64,000 nt of DNA from Akkermansia muciniphila (lineage in GTDB: Bacteria; Verrucomicrobiota; Verrucomicrobiia; Verrucomicrobiales; Akkermansiaceae): assembly GCA_945890645.1 (NCBI GenBank), contig CAMDCV010000020.1, forward strand, positions 1 through 64,000. The letters are read 5' to 3'. A model generated the notes under the pieces. The model was not told where the DNA came from. It saw only the letters and a list, made by a program, of their open reading frames with translations, and did not search any database. The stretch's first letter is position 1. Every line of letters starts with the position of its first letter. The translations under genes were made by a program, and so were the position numbers. This document shows positions 45,638 through 56,208 of this stretch, in pieces.

Positions 45638-48322
45638 ATGTTGATCCGAATCTTCACTGCGTTACTATTCCTAACGGGACTCTGTATGGGCGATCCCAAA
45701 CCGACTGCAGAAAAGGAGCCGAAAAACGAGTCCATCCGCATTGAAGAAGATGCCACCGCCGCTCGCTTGCAAACCGCGATTGCCACATGGGAAAAAGACG
45801 GAGTGCGCGTGGATTTGATCGGTGCCATTCACATTGCCGACAAAGCCTACTACGAAACACTCAACCAAACCTTTACTCAATATGAAAGCCTACTTTTTGA
45901 GATGGTGGGCGGAGAAAAACTTGGGCCGCAAAATGAAACCGCTCCCCCACCAAAAAAGGAAAAAAGCAATCTCTCCGGCCTCCGCGATGTCTACGATGCC
46001 GCCGCGCGATACCTCGCCCTCACCAGCCAAGCCAATGTCATCGACTACCACGCAAAAAATTTCATTCATGCCGATCTAACATTAGCAGAATTCGAAGAAA
46101 AACAAAAGCAGCGCAATGAATCGCTGCTGAGCCTCGCGCTGAAGTCGAGCCTTCAGTCCGCCTTCCAACCGCGGGGCAAGCAACCCGACTCCGAACGCCT
46201 GCTCGCCGCCATGCTGTTAGGTCGAAGCGACTGGATGAAACTCGAATTGATGAAATCCCTCGGTCAAGGCGACGACCAAATTTCCGCATTCGCTGGCGAT
46301 ACCGTCATCATCACCGACCGCAATGCCAAATGCCTTGAAGTAGTAGACTCAGAAATCGCTAAGGGTCGCAAAAAAATTGGCGTCTTTTACGGTGCCGCGC
46401 ATTTTCCCGATATCGAAAAAACACTCACCACGCGCGGTTGGAAACGCACAAACACCCAGTGGCTCACCGCATGGGATGTCACCAAGCCCGTCAAAAAAGT
46501 AGCCGCTGGAAAAGAACCTCTTCAGCCCTTCGGCGCTAAGTTTCCCGATCTCGACGCCCCCGCCGTGGGCGAGTGGTGGAAACGCGGTCCTGCCAAAGAA
46601 AAACAAGCGTGGTGGAATGACGTAATTCTCGACGTGCCTCGCGATCAAACAGTCGCCTTCGCTGTTTACACCACCGATCGCGATGTGCTCAAAATGACCG
46701 CACAGCTCGTACCTCTATTACCCGAAGAACCTCGCGAGGCTCGTCTCGAAATCCAACAAGCCGATAGCACCTGGAAAGAAATCGCCCGCAGTCCCGTGCT
46801 CTATCCCGGCTGGTCGGCCCATTTCCGCATCGAGAAATGGGACAACACTAAGACCGTGCCCTACCGAGTCCTCCACAATGACAAATCGAAATTCGAGGGC
46901 AGCATCCGCCGCAATCCGATCGAGAAGAACGTCATCGTCGTCGCTTCACTTTCCTGCAACTCTAACAAAAATCGTGGGCCGCGCACAGACATGATTGCAA
47001 ACTTGCTCGCGCAAGACCCTGACCTTTTATTTTTCGCCGGCGATCAAAGCTACGACCATCAGCAACACACCGCCGCGTGGTTGCTGTGGGGCAAGCAATT
47101 TCGCGACATCATCAAGGACCGTCCGACCATTACGATCCCCGACGATCATGATATCGGCCAAGGAAATTTCTGGGGCGAAGGTGGCATCGTATCGAAGAAC
47201 AGCGCAGGACATGACGGTGGCTACTTTTTTCCTCCTGAATACGTGAAAATGGTCGAGCGCTGCCAGACATGGCACTTGCCCGATGCTTTCGATCCCACGC
47301 CCATCGCGCAAGGAATCGGCGTGTATTACACCAATCTCCGCGTCGGCGGCATCGACTTCGCCATCATCGAGGATCGAAAATTCAAAAGTGGCCCCTCCGG
47401 GAAAATTCCCCAAATGGGACCACGTCCTGACCACATCAACGACCCCAAGTATGATCGCAAGTCTGTCGATCTGCCAGGGCTGGAATTGTTAGGAAAACGG
47501 CAACTCCATTTCCTTCGCGAGTGGAGCGGTGATTGGCGCGAAGCGTCGATGAAATGCGTGCTCTCGCAAACGGCTTTCTGTGGCGCAGTGCACCTTCATG
47601 GAGGCATGAATAACCGCTTGCTCGCCGACCTCGATAGCAATGCTTGGCCGCAGAGTGGTCGCAATGCCGCACTCGAAGAATTGCGCCGTTGCCGCGCTGT
47701 TCATTTATGCGGCGACCAACACCTTGCGGTGGTTGTGCAACACGGCATCCAGTCTCACAGAGATGGTCCCTTCGCCTTCACCAGCCCCGCGATTTTCAAC
47801 AACTACTACGGCCGCTGGTGGAGTCCTATTGGCGAAAAAGCGGGTATTAACCCACCACCCAAAAATCCCTTACCATGGGTCGGCGATTACGAGGACGGCC
47901 TCGGCAATGCCATCACCATGCACGCCTACGCGAACCCGGGCACCCACGGCGGCGCAACCGGACACGATAATCTTCGCGCCGATGGCTACGGCATCGCACG
48001 CTTTGACAAATCTGCCACCACCATCACCTTCGAGTGCTGGCCCTATGCAGGTCGCCTCAGCGAAGGTCTGAAACAATACCCCGGATGGCCCATCACTGTC
48101 CGCAGGGAAGATAACGACGGACGCAAGCCCCTGAAACAAATCCCCGTGCCGCAAGTGATCCGCGACATGAAAGCGCCTGTGATCGCTTTAGTCGATCAAA
48201 CCACTGGCATCCCCGTTTACACCCAACGCTTCCCAAAAGTCCCCGAGACTCTCCCAGTGTTTGCGGAAGGAAACTTCATCCTGCGCTATGGCAAAGACAA
48301 GGCAACGGAAGAAGTGAAATAA
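45638..48322 (+). CDS. TraB/TIKI-family domain fused to a PhoD-like metallophosphatase
   Basis: A single 894-residue frame with a signal-like start (MLIRIFTALLFLTGLCMG). Residues about 45-285 match the TraB/TIKI/GumN group: the GxxH motif GAIHIAD (H65), FEMVGGEK and a second GxxH, FYGAAHFP. The C-terminal region (about 440-800) is a PhoD-like phosphatase with AGDQSYDH, IPDDHDIGQGNFWGE and LCGDQHL as metal-binding blocks. TIKI members cleave Wnt ligands in animals, and bacterial members are poorly understood. PhoD proteins are phosphodiesterases. Combined, they suggest an envelope enzyme of unknown substrate. Confidence 0.82.
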   Translation: MLIRIFTALLFLTGLCMGDPKPTAEKEPKNESIRIEEDATAARLQTAIATWEKDGVRVDLIGAIHIADKAYYETLNQTFTQYESLLFEMVGGEKLGPQNETAPPPKKEKSNLSGLRDVYDAAARYLALTSQANVIDYHAKNFIHADLTLAEFEEKQKQRNESLLSLALKSSLQSAFQPRGKQPDSERLLAAMLLGRSDWMKLELMKSLGQGDDQISAFAGDTVIITDRNAKCLEVVDSEIAKGRKKIGVFYGAAHFPDIEKTLTTRGWKRTNTQWLTAWDVTKPVKKVAAGKEPLQPFGAKFPDLDAPAVGEWWKRGPAKEKQAWWNDVILDVPRDQTVAFAVYTTDRDVLKMTAQLVPLLPEEPREARLEIQQADSTWKEIARSPVLYPGWSAHFRIEKWDNTKTVPYRVLHNDKSKFEGSIRRNPIEKNVIVVASLSCNSNKNRGPRTDMIANLLAQDPDLLFFAGDQSYDHQQHTAAWLLWGKQFRDIIKDRPTITIPDDHDIGQGNFWGEGGIVSKNSAGHDGGYFFPPEYVKMVERCQTWHLPDAFDPTPIAQGIGVYYTNLRVGGIDFAIIEDRKFKSGPSGKIPQMGPRPDHINDPKYDRKSVDLPGLELLGKRQLHFLREWSGDWREASMKCVLSQTAFCGAVHLHGGMNNRLLADLDSNAWPQSGRNAALEELRRCRAVHLCGDQHLAVVVQHGIQSHRDGPFAFTSPAIFNNYYGRWWSPIGEKAGINPPPKNPLPWVGDYEDGLGNAITMHAYANPGTHGGATGHDNLRADGYGIARFDKSATTITFECWPYAGRLSEGLKQYPGWPITVRREDNDGRKPLKQIPVPQVIRDMKAPVIALVDQTTGIPVYTQRFPKVPETLPVFAEGNFILRYGKDKATEEVK

Positions 48323-48391
48323 CTTACGATTGTGATTCAGCTTCCCGCAAGATTGCTTCCCAAGCGAGTCCCACTCTGCTAGGTATCTCGC

Positions 48392-49603
48392 ATGGTTGGT
48401 CTGCTAGGCATGTTGGTATTTTTAATCATTGCGTGGCTATGCTGCGAACACAAGAAAGCAATTCGCTGGAAAACAATCGCAATCGCATTGGCACTACAAG
48501 TCTCTATCGGAGCTTTGGTGTTCGGTGTGCCGGGAGGTCGCTCCTTTCTTGAATGGAGCAGCAAGTGCGTCAACGAGGCCATCGGCGCTGGAAATAAAGG
48601 AGTCGATTTCCTTTTCGGACCACTCACTGCTGACGGCAATTCCCTCGGCTTCATCTTTGCCCTTCGCGTGTTACCCATGATCATATTTTTCACTTCGCTG
48701 ATTGCGGTGCTTTATCACATCGGCCTGATGCAGTGGGTGATCAAGCTAATTGGCGGCGGACTGCGAATTTTGTTAGGCACCAGTCGCGCCGAATCCCTCT
48801 CCGCAGCCGCGAATATTTTCGTCGGTCAAACGGAGGCCCCACTGGTGGTGAAGCCCTACATTCCGCACATGACATCTTCCGAATTGTTTGCCGTGATGGT
48901 AGGCGGATTGGCCAGCGTGGCGGGATCGGTGCTAGCGGGATACGCCGCCATGGGAGTGGATATGAAATACTTGTTAGCCGCGTCGTTCATGGCCGCGCCG
49001 GGTGGATTGTTGTTCGCCAAGTTGATGAAACCAGAAACCGAGGAACCCCGTGAGGCCGTGCTTGCATTCTCCGAAAGCGATGAAGCCCCCGCCAATGTAC
49101 TGGATGCCGCTGCGTGCGGAGCGGCTACCGGACTCAAACTCGCACTCAACGTCGGAGCGATGTTGCTCGCCTTCATCGGCTTAATTGCGCTCATCAATTT
49201 GTTGTTAGGAGCTGTTGGTAACTTTTGGCAACAGCCGGGACTCAGCCTGCAAGGGCTTTTGGGAAGTTTGTTCGCGCCCGTCGCATGGTTAACAGGGATT
49301 TCTCCCACTGAAATGACATCTGCCGGTTCACTGATTGGGCAAAAAATCGTGCTCAATGAATTTGTCGCCTATGGTGAATTCGCGACGATGCAAAGCGCGA
49401 TGAGTGAAAAAACACGAGCCATCTGCTCGGTGGCCCTGTGTGGATTTGCCAATTTATCGTCAATCGCCATACTTCTCGGCGGCTTGGGCGGAATAGCACC
49501 TACCCGACGTGCTGAGATCGCCCGCATGGGACTGCGCGCCGTAATGGCCGGGACGCTATCCAATCTCACCAGCGCGGCCATTGTCGGATTATTTGTTGGT
49601 TGA
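48392..49603 (+). CDS. nupC: concentrative nucleoside transporter (CNT/NupC family)
   Basis: A 403-residue inner-membrane importer of nucleosides. Several hydrophobic segments run through the sequence. CNT family blocks include [16 protein letters not shown], the paired NEFVAYGEF motif and [18 protein letters not shown]. Transport is normally driven by a sodium or proton gradient. It follows the TraB-PhoD gene by 69 bases on the same strand. The exact nucleoside preference cannot be told. Confidence 0.9.
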   Translation: MVGLLGMLVFLIIAWLCCEHKKAIRWKTIAIALALQVSIGALVFGVPGGRSFLEWSSKCVNEAIGAGNKGVDFLFGPLTADGNSLGFIFALRVLPMIIFFTSLIAVLYHIGLMQWVIKLIGGGLRILLGTSRAESLSAAANIFVGQTEAPLVVKPYIPHMTSSELFAVMVGGLASVAGSVLAGYAAMGVDMKYLLAASFMAAPGGLLFAKLMKPETEEPREAVLAFSESDEAPANVLDAAACGAATGLKLALNVGAMLLAFIGLIALINLLLGAVGNFWQQPGLSLQGLLGSLFAPVAWLTGISPTEMTSAGSLIGQKIVLNEFVAYGEFATMQSAMSEKTRAICSVALCGFANLSSIAILLGGLGGIAPTRRAEIARMGLRAVMAGTLSNLTSAAIVGLFVG

Positions 49604-49708
49604 GAAAATTTCCTACTAATCGTGCTGTTGAATCGATTCTTCCTCATCGTCCATTCAACCCAATTTCACAGATTGCAAAACCAATTTCTCAAGTCTACTG
49701 TAGCTCAG

Positions 49709-50659
49709 ATGAAAAAAGCGCATTTTGTTCTCCCTCTGTTACTTGTCAGTCGTCTCGCTGCACAAGAGAGCATCGAACGTCTTGATTCGGCACTGGATAA
49801 GATCATCGCCAGAGATGCCACGATCGAGACATTGTGCCAAGGGTTCCAGTGGTCGGAAGGCCCAGTATGGGATGAAAAGGAACAGCGTCTGTTATTTTCT
49901 GATGTGCCGCGCAATACGATTTTCGAATGGCGCGAGGGTGCGAAGGAAGCAACCATTTTCATGAAACCCTCCGGCTACACTGGCGTATCCGAAATTAGCG
50001 CATCCGGTGGCTCAAACGGACTTGCTTTCGATGCAAAAGGTCAGCTCATTTTCTGTGAACATGGTGACCGCCGTATCTCGTATCTCACGCCCGATGGCGG
50101 TAAGCGCACACTCACCGATCACTTCGAAGGCAAACGCTTTAACTCGCCCAATGATCTCATCATCGCCAAGAACAGCAGCATTTTTTTCACTGATCCGCCC
50201 TACGGTCTGCCGAATGAAAAACTGCGCGAACTTGATTTTAATGGTGTCTTTCGCGTGGGGACAGATGGCAAAGTGCACCTGCTTGTCAAAGACCTCGAAC
50301 GCCCCAACGGCATTGCGCTCTCACCCGATGAAACGATCCTCTATGTCGCCCAGTCGCACAAGCCGCGCGCTGTAATCATGGCCTATCCGTTGTCCGCAGA
50401 TGGCAATGTCGGTGAAGGAAAAGTATTCTTCGATACCAAAGACTTGACTGGCCCTGGTCTTCCCGACGGCCTCAAGGTTAACGCTCAAGGCATCATATTT
50501 ACCACCGGCCCCGGCGGCGTTCTCATACTGAGTGCCGAGGGAAAATTACTCGGTCGCATCATCTGCGGTCGCTCCACGGCGAATGTCGGCTTCGGACCAA
50601 ACCAAAAATCACTCTACATCACTTCGAAAGACCGCGTCTTGCGCGTGAAACTGCTCTGA
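49709..50659 (+). CDS. exported SMP-30/gluconolactonase-like beta-propeller
   Basis: 316 residues from the ATG at 49709 (signal peptide MKKAHFVLPLLLVSRLAAQ). SMP-30/gluconolactonase propeller features: WSEGPVWDEKEQRLLFSDV, NSPNDLII, FFTDPPYGL and PDGLKVNAQG, with the metal-binding E, N and D. The likely activity is hydrolysis of a sugar lactone in the periplasm. It lies in a same-direction run with nupC and the DUF2721 gene. Confidence 0.9.
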   Translation: MKKAHFVLPLLLVSRLAAQESIERLDSALDKIIARDATIETLCQGFQWSEGPVWDEKEQRLLFSDVPRNTIFEWREGAKEATIFMKPSGYTGVSEISASGGSNGLAFDAKGQLIFCEHGDRRISYLTPDGGKRTLTDHFEGKRFNSPNDLIIAKNSSIFFTDPPYGLPNEKLRELDFNGVFRVGTDGKVHLLVKDLERPNGIALSPDETILYVAQSHKPRAVIMAYPLSADGNVGEGKVFFDTKDLTGPGLPDGLKVNAQGIIFTTGPGGVLILSAEGKLLGRIICGRSTANVGFGPNQKSLYITSKDRVLRVKLL

Positions 50660-50666
50660 TTTTATC

Positions 50667-51089
50667 ATGGAACTTACACTCACCAGTCCGGCAGTTTTAT
50701 TTCCTGCCATTTCTTTGCTTTTTCTCGCCTACACCAACCGTTTCCTGCATCTCTCCGCGCTCGTGCGCAAACTCCATTCGGATTGGCTACTCGGCAACGA
50801 ACCAGCCATCCGAGCACAAGTGCAAAATCTCCGCCTCCGCATCGAACTAATCCGCTGGTGCCAAGCGGTGGGAGTTATTAGTTTGATCGGTTGTCTGGCA
50901 TCGATGCTTGCTCTACTCGGCCAATGGCACAACACTGCTTTGACTCTATTTGCCATCAGCTCCGTGACTATGGCATTCTCATTGCTGCTCGCGCTTTGGG
51001 AAATTCTCATTTCCGGCGGTGCACTGAATATCTACCTCAATCAGATGTCCCTTCCACCACAAACGAAAAGCTCATCGGAACAGCAATAA
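50667..51089 (+). CDS. DUF2721 membrane protein
   Basis: A 140-residue protein with three hydrophobic segments (about 8-23, 65-85 and 90-110) and a typical DUF2721 pattern with LRLRIELIRWCQAVGV. The family is of unknown function. It begins seven bases after the SMP-30 stop, so it is probably in the same transcript, and a short gap then leads to the PSD1 gene. Confidence 0.78.
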   Translation: MELTLTSPAVLFPAISLLFLAYTNRFLHLSALVRKLHSDWLLGNEPAIRAQVQNLRLRIELIRWCQAVGVISLIGCLASMLALLGQWHNTALTLFAISSVTMAFSLLLALWEILISGGALNIYLNQMSLPPQTKSSSEQQ

Positions 51090-51142
51090 ATTGTCCACAC
51101 CCGAAAGATCAGACCCGACTCCGCGTATTTTATTATCGATTT

Positions 51143-54100
51143 ATGAAAGCCCCGTGCACCATAGCCCTTCTCTTGGCAACTCTCTCTATAGTGGCCTGCA
51201 ACAAACCTACTTCCACTGCCCAGCAAAAGCCGGGCGAAGAAGCACCAGCTGTTAAATCTAGCTCGACTGTTATTGCGCCAACCACGGTAAACATGGGCAA
51301 GCTGCCCGATGTCGTTTCTTTCAACGAGCATATTCAACCGATTTTCGCCGATACCTGCTACCACTGCCACGGGCCCGATTCCGGCACTCGCGAGCCTAAA
51401 TCAGAACCATTGCGCCTCGACCGAGCCGAATACGCTTTCGCCCCGCGCGAAGACGGCAAGCCTGTGATCAAACCCGGCGACCCAGCGGGCTCGACGATGA
51501 TTCAATTGATTAAAGAAAAAGATCCCGACATCCGCATGCCGCCGCCCGAGGCACACAAGGAAATTTCCGCACGCCAATTGGCATTATTTGAACGCTGGAT
51601 CGAACAAGGCGCCAAGTACGAAGAACATTGGGCGTTCATTCCTCCCGTCAAAACAGCCGTGCCTGAAGTGAAACAAAAAGACTGGGTCAAGAACCCGATC
51701 GATAACTTCATTCTCGATAAACTTGAACAACAAAATTTCGCACCAAATCCGGTCGAAAATCCCCGTCGTCTCTATCGTCGTCTGAGTTTCGATCTCACTG
51801 GACTCCCGCCACTTCCTGCCGCTGTCGATGCCTTTGAAAAAGCATTCGCCGCCAATCCTGACAAAGCCATCGCCGATGCCGCCGATGCCATGATGGCCTC
51901 CGAGCAAGGTGCCGAGCATTTCTCGCGCCAGTGGCTTGATGCCATTCGTTATGCCGACACGCACGGTATCCATATCGATAACTATCGCTCGATCTGGCCG
52001 TACCGCGATTGGGTCATCAATGCCTTCCGAAACAACATGCCATGGGATCAATTCACCATAGAACAAATCGGTGGCGACTTACTTCCAAATGCCACGCTCG
52101 ATCAAATCGTCGCCACGGGCTACGGTCGCTGCCTCCCTACTACCGGTGAGGGCGGCGCGATCGCCGATGAATATTTTGCCATCTACGCTGGTGACCAAGT
52201 CGCTACTACTTCTGCTGTTTGGCTCGGACTCTCCACGCAGTGCGCTGCTTGCCATGACCATAAATTTGATCCGGTCAGCCAAAAAGAATTTTATCAATTG
52301 ACTGCCTTCTTCCGCAATACGCCGATGTCTGGTCTGGACGGTAATCGCGCCGATCACCCGCCTAACATTTTCGTTCCAGCCATGGCTGATCGCGAGCGCT
52401 CGAAAACCATCGCAGCGGAAATTACTACAGAGGAAAAAAATCTTGCGGCACGCCAAAAGACTGCGGAACCAGACTTCCAGCGCTGGCTCACCACAGCAGC
52501 TACCCCAAGCGCCAATGTAGCAGACCCATCTCTGCAACTGCATCTTCCCTTTAATGAATCAGATGGACCTTTCCGTGGCACTTTGCTCGGTCAGCCCTAC
52601 GAAAACATTTCGCCCATTGCACGTCGCGACACCCCTATCGGAAAAGCCCTCCAAGCCAATGCCCAAGTTCTATCCATCGGTGATGTCGGGAATTTTTCGC
52701 GCAAGGATTCTTTCACTTATTCGACTTTCGTTTTCATCGAGGGCGAACCTACCGGTGCAGTTTTCTCTCGCATGGACATCAAGGCTGGCCATCGCGGATG
52801 GGATTTCTGGCTAGATGCCGGCAAACCCACTGCTCACGTCATCGATACCTACCCCAAGAAATCCACAAAAATCCACGCAAAAGATCCGCTGGAAGCGAAC
52901 AAGTGGCATCACATCGCTGTCGTGTTTGATGGCTCAAAACCAAACGAGCAATACTTGCGCATGTTCGTCAATGGCCAACAAGTGAATCACGAGACTACTC
53001 AGAAAAATGTTGGCAACGACATCCAAACGAAAGCACTTTTCTTGGTGGGTGGTCGCACCGGTGGCGACAACATCGGCGGCAATGTTTCGCTTCAAGATCT
53101 GCGCATTTACAATCGTGCCATCTCCGCTGCGGAAATTACCGCATTGTCCACCCGTATGCCTCTGGAAACCATCCTCGCCATGCCTGCGGAACAACGCACG
53201 CCTCAGCAAACGAAAGCACTTTATGAATTCTTCCTCGCCAAGCACGATACCGTCGGTCAAGGAATTCTCACAAAAATTGAGGCGCTCAAAAAAGAACAAA
53301 CCGAGATCACCGCGCGTGGTGCCGTCTCGCTCATCATGCAGGAAAAACCCAACTCGGAACCTTCCGCTCATGTCCTCAATCGCGGCTCCTACGCGGATGT
53401 CGGCGATAAAGTCGGCGTCGGTGTGCCGAAGGTGCTGCATCCCATGACCGATGCGATGCCGAAGAACCGACTCGGCCTCGGACAGTGGCTCGTTGACAAA
53501 AAAAATCCACTCGTTGGACGCGTTACCGTCAATCGTCTCTGGGGTTATCTCTACGGCACTGGCATCGTCGAAACCGTCGAGGACTTCGGCATCATGGGCG
53601 CACGCCCCAGTCATCCAAAACTTCTCGATTGGCTCGCCGTCGAATTCATGGAATCCGGTTGGAATTATCGTCACATGGTCAAACTGATGGTCACCTCGGC
53701 TACCTATCGCCAGTCCGGAGCCGTCAGCCCTGAGAAGCTCGAGCGCGATCCACTCAATCGCTTGGTCGGTCGTGCCCCACGCTACCGCCTCGAAGCCGAG
53801 CCACTGCGCGATGGCATCCTCCATCAAGCAAATCTTCTCGTGCAACAAGTCGGCGGTCCTTCAGTAAAACCGTATCAGCCGGAAGGCATCTGGGAAGCCG
53901 TTGCCATGACGCAGTCGAACACCCGCAACTACGTCGCAGACACCGGCGAGAAACTCTATCGGCGCTCGATGTACACGCTGTGGAAACGCACAGCTCCTCC
54001 TGCATCGATGGAAATTCTCAATGCCCCGAGCCGCGAAACATTTTGCGTGCGCCGCGAGCTTACGAACACGCCTTTGCAAGCCTTCGTCACCATGAACGAT

Positions 54101-54409
54101 CCGCAATTTGTCGAGGCCTATCGTCAACTCGCCACCCTCGCAATTCAGTCCGGTAGCGACCCCACCGCACGCCTGCAATTCATCGCCCAGCGTTTGATTG
54201 CTCGTGATCTCTCCGCTGAGGAAATCACCACCATGCAGCAAACTTTGGCCGCCGCCTCGAAACACTATACCGCTAACGCCGAAGACGCCACCAAGCTCAT
54301 CAGCATCGGAGCCAGCAAAGCAGATCCACAAGTGCCCGTCGCAGAACTCGCCTCTTGGACCATTGTCACTAACCAAATTTTCAACCTCGACGAAGCCCTT
54401 ACAAAATAA
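51143..54409 (+). CDS. PSD1/DUF1549/DUF1553 cytochrome c lipoprotein with inserted LamG-like domain
   Basis: 1088 residues from the ATG at 51143. A lipobox (SIVAC) suggests lipid anchoring, unlike the other PSD1 protein here. The PSD1 domain has heme motif TCYHCHG. DUF1549 follows ([15 protein letters not shown], with [11 protein letters not shown]). Residues about 470-680 form an inserted concanavalin/LamG-like domain ([29 protein letters not shown]). DUF1553 closes the protein ([25 protein letters not shown]). LamG domains commonly bind glycans or proteins, so the insert may give substrate contact. A DUF1501 gene follows 20 bases later. Confidence 0.9.
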   Translation: MKAPCTIALLLATLSIVACNKPTSTAQQKPGEEAPAVKSSSTVIAPTTVNMGKLPDVVSFNEHIQPIFADTCYHCHGPDSGTREPKSEPLRLDRAEYAFAPREDGKPVIKPGDPAGSTMIQLIKEKDPDIRMPPPEAHKEISARQLALFERWIEQGAKYEEHWAFIPPVKTAVPEVKQKDWVKNPIDNFILDKLEQQNFAPNPVENPRRLYRRLSFDLTGLPPLPAAVDAFEKAFAANPDKAIADAADAMMASEQGAEHFSRQWLDAIRYADTHGIHIDNYRSIWPYRDWVINAFRNNMPWDQFTIEQIGGDLLPNATLDQIVATGYGRCLPTTGEGGAIADEYFAIYAGDQVATTSAVWLGLSTQCAACHDHKFDPVSQKEFYQLTAFFRNTPMSGLDGNRADHPPNIFVPAMADRERSKTIAAEITTEEKNLAARQKTAEPDFQRWLTTAATPSANVADPSLQLHLPFNESDGPFRGTLLGQPYENISPIARRDTPIGKALQANAQVLSIGDVGNFSRKDSFTYSTFVFIEGEPTGAVFSRMDIKAGHRGWDFWLDAGKPTAHVIDTYPKKSTKIHAKDPLEANKWHHIAVVFDGSKPNEQYLRMFVNGQQVNHETTQKNVGNDIQTKALFLVGGRTGGDNIGGNVSLQDLRIYNRAISAAEITALSTRMPLETILAMPAEQRTPQQTKALYEFFLAKHDTVGQGILTKIEALKKEQTEITARGAVSLIMQEKPNSEPSAHVLNRGSYADVGDKVGVGVPKVLHPMTDAMPKNRLGLGQWLVDKKNPLVGRVTVNRLWGYLYGTGIVETVEDFGIMGARPSHPKLLDWLAVEFMESGWNYRHMVKLMVTSATYRQSGAVSPEKLERDPLNRLVGRAPRYRLEAEPLRDGILHQANLLVQQVGGPSVKPYQPEGIWEAVAMTQSNTRNYVADTGEKLYRRSMYTLWKRTAPPASMEILNAPSRETFCVRRELTNTPLQAFVTMNDPQFVEAYRQLATLAIQSGSDPTARLQFIAQRLIARDLSAEEITTMQQTLAAASKHYTANAEDATKLISIGASKADPQVPVAELASWTIVTNQIFNLDEALTK

Positions 54410-54429
54410 CGTTTCACTCTATTTTTGTT

Positions 54430-55881
54430 ATGAACGATATCGACCTCTTTAATTCCGCTCTGACACGCCGTCACTTCTTCCGCAAGAACGCGACCGGTCT
54501 CGGCTACGCTGCACTCGCTTCGTTGCTCGGTCAAGACGCTCTCGGTGCTGCTTCGGGCGAAGTGCCACCCGCCCTTGCGCACATCGCGCCGAAGGCGAAA
54601 CGCGCGATCTACCTCTCGATGATCGGAGCGCCCTCGCAGTTCGAGACTTTCGATTACAAACCCAAGGTTGAATTTAATAAAGACCTCAAGGGCTTTCTTG
54701 AAGCGTCCGGCCAGCGCCTCACGGGCATGACATCCGGGCAATCCAAATTTCCCGCTGCGCCCTCGATTTTCAAATTCGCGCAACACGGCAAAGACGGCAC
54801 TTGGGTTTCTGAACTGCTACCATGGACCGCGAAAATGGCAGATGACATTTGCGTGATTCGCTCGATGCAAACCGATGCGATCAATCACGAGCCCGCCAAC
54901 CAATTGATGTACACCGGCAACATGGTCGGAGGCAAAGCCTCCATCGGTTCTTGGCTGTCGTATGGTCTTGGTTCGATGAACAATGACTTGCCTACCTTCG
55001 TGGTGCTTCACGCCTCGCACTCGAACCCCGGTTCTAACGTCCAAGCCATTTCCTCACGTCTCTGGGGCTCCGCATTTTTGCCTGGCAAGTACGCGGGTGT
55101 CTCGCTGCGTTCCAAAGGCGACCCCGTCCTTTTCCTACAAGACTCTCCCGGCGTCCCGCGCGAGCTGCGTCGTCAGATGCTCGATGGCTTAGCCACAATG
55201 AATCAAAAATCCTACGAAGCCGTTGGCGATCCCGAAATCCAAACGCGCATCCAGCAATACGAAATGGCATTCCGCATGCAAACAAGCGTGCCGGAACTTG
55301 CTGATACTAGCAAGGAAACTGAGGCCACTTACAACCTTTACGGCCCTGACTCAAAGAACCCCGGCACCTTCGCCAGCTCTGCCTTGATGGCACGCCGTCT
55401 CATCGAACGAGGCGTCCGCTTCGTACAAATTTTCCATCGCGGTTGGGACCAACACGGTAACCTACCGCACGACATCACCGCGCAGTGCCGCGACATCGAC
55501 CAAGGTTGCTACGGACTGGTGCAAGACCTCAAACAACGCGGCATGCTCGATGACACTCTCGTAATTTGGGGTGGCGAATTCGGTCGCACCACTTACTCGC
55601 AAGGTGCTCTCAGTCAAACCAACTACGGTCGCGACCACCATCCCCGCGCCTTCTCGATCTGGATGGCGGGCGGTGGCATCAAAGGCGGCTTCAACTACGG
55701 TGAGACCGATGAAATGTCGTTCAACATTACTTCCGGTGCCATGCACGTACGCGACCTACACGCCACCATCCTCAATCAACTCGGCATCGATCACCTCCGT
55801 CTCTCCTACAAATACCAAGGCCTCGACAACCGCCTCACCGGCGTCCTACCCGCCAAAGTAGTCAAAGACCTATTGGCCTAA
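54430..55881 (+). CDS. DUF1501 protein (Tat-exported), second copy
   Basis: A 483-residue DUF1501 protein. The twin-arginine-like signal is TRRHFFRKN with a following hydrophobic stretch ending LGAASG. Core blocks resemble those of the first copy: [25 protein letters not shown] and [15 protein letters not shown]. It is paired with the PSD1 gene upstream in the same order as the other pair, which suggests the two families act together. The function remains unknown. Confidence 0.9.
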   Translation: MNDIDLFNSALTRRHFFRKNATGLGYAALASLLGQDALGAASGEVPPALAHIAPKAKRAIYLSMIGAPSQFETFDYKPKVEFNKDLKGFLEASGQRLTGMTSGQSKFPAAPSIFKFAQHGKDGTWVSELLPWTAKMADDICVIRSMQTDAINHEPANQLMYTGNMVGGKASIGSWLSYGLGSMNNDLPTFVVLHASHSNPGSNVQAISSRLWGSAFLPGKYAGVSLRSKGDPVLFLQDSPGVPRELRRQMLDGLATMNQKSYEAVGDPEIQTRIQQYEMAFRMQTSVPELADTSKETEATYNLYGPDSKNPGTFASSALMARRLIERGVRFVQIFHRGWDQHGNLPHDITAQCRDIDQGCYGLVQDLKQRGMLDDTLVIWGGEFGRTTYSQGALSQTNYGRDHHPRAFSIWMAGGGIKGGFNYGETDEMSFNITSGAMHVRDLHATILNQLGIDHLRLSYKYQGLDNRLTGVLPAKVVKDLLA

Positions 55882-55882
55882 C

Positions 55883-55906
55883 CGTGGCGGAGGCGTCCTC
55901 GCCTCC
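55883..55906 (+). repeat. 24-base palindromic repeat, copy 1
   Basis: Identical to 62653-62676. It forms a short hairpin (GGAGGCG with CGCCTCC). Both copies sit just after the stop codon of a plus-strand gene, consistent with a dispersed post-gene palindrome. Confidence 0.65.
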
Positions 55907-55927
55907 CAGCCAAATCTAACAATCAAA

Positions 55928-56033
55928 GGAAAGGAGCATCCCGCTCAGCGGGACAGGCAGGCATCTGCCTGTGTATCAAAACCACAAACAGGCGAGACGC
56001 CGGCATGTCCCGCAAAGCGGGGTTCTCCTTTCC
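55928..56033. repeat. 106-base complex inverted repeat
   Basis: Arms GGAAAGGAG and CTCCTTTCC enclose nested smaller hairpins (CCCGCT-GCGGG, CAGGC-GCCTG, CCCGC-GCGGG). No gene lies in it. The rest of the 55882-56208 gap has the 24-base palindrome and a short C-rich tract, and I see no promoter or other feature that I can name with confidence. Confidence 0.65.
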
Positions 56034-56208
56034 CAAAGACACACAAATCCCCCCTCCCCCAAATTCCTAAGAAAAATCATAGCTTCTGCTCCGCTCATAG
56101 CCTGTTGCACTGGTCACAGACCTGTTTAGCCCGTTGAATTTTTTTCAACCGATCCTCGACAAATCCGGCGCAAGCAATCAGTTTCAATTCAGCACCAATC
56201 TCAATCGC

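Noticed and set aside
52934-53848. 304-codon antisense frame within the second PSD1 gene
   Set aside because: Shadow of the sense gene, with no homology-like motif.
55928-56033. Nested inverted repeat as a CRISPR array or IS end
   Set aside because: There are no regularly spaced identical repeats, spacers or transposase, so only a palindromic element can be supported.
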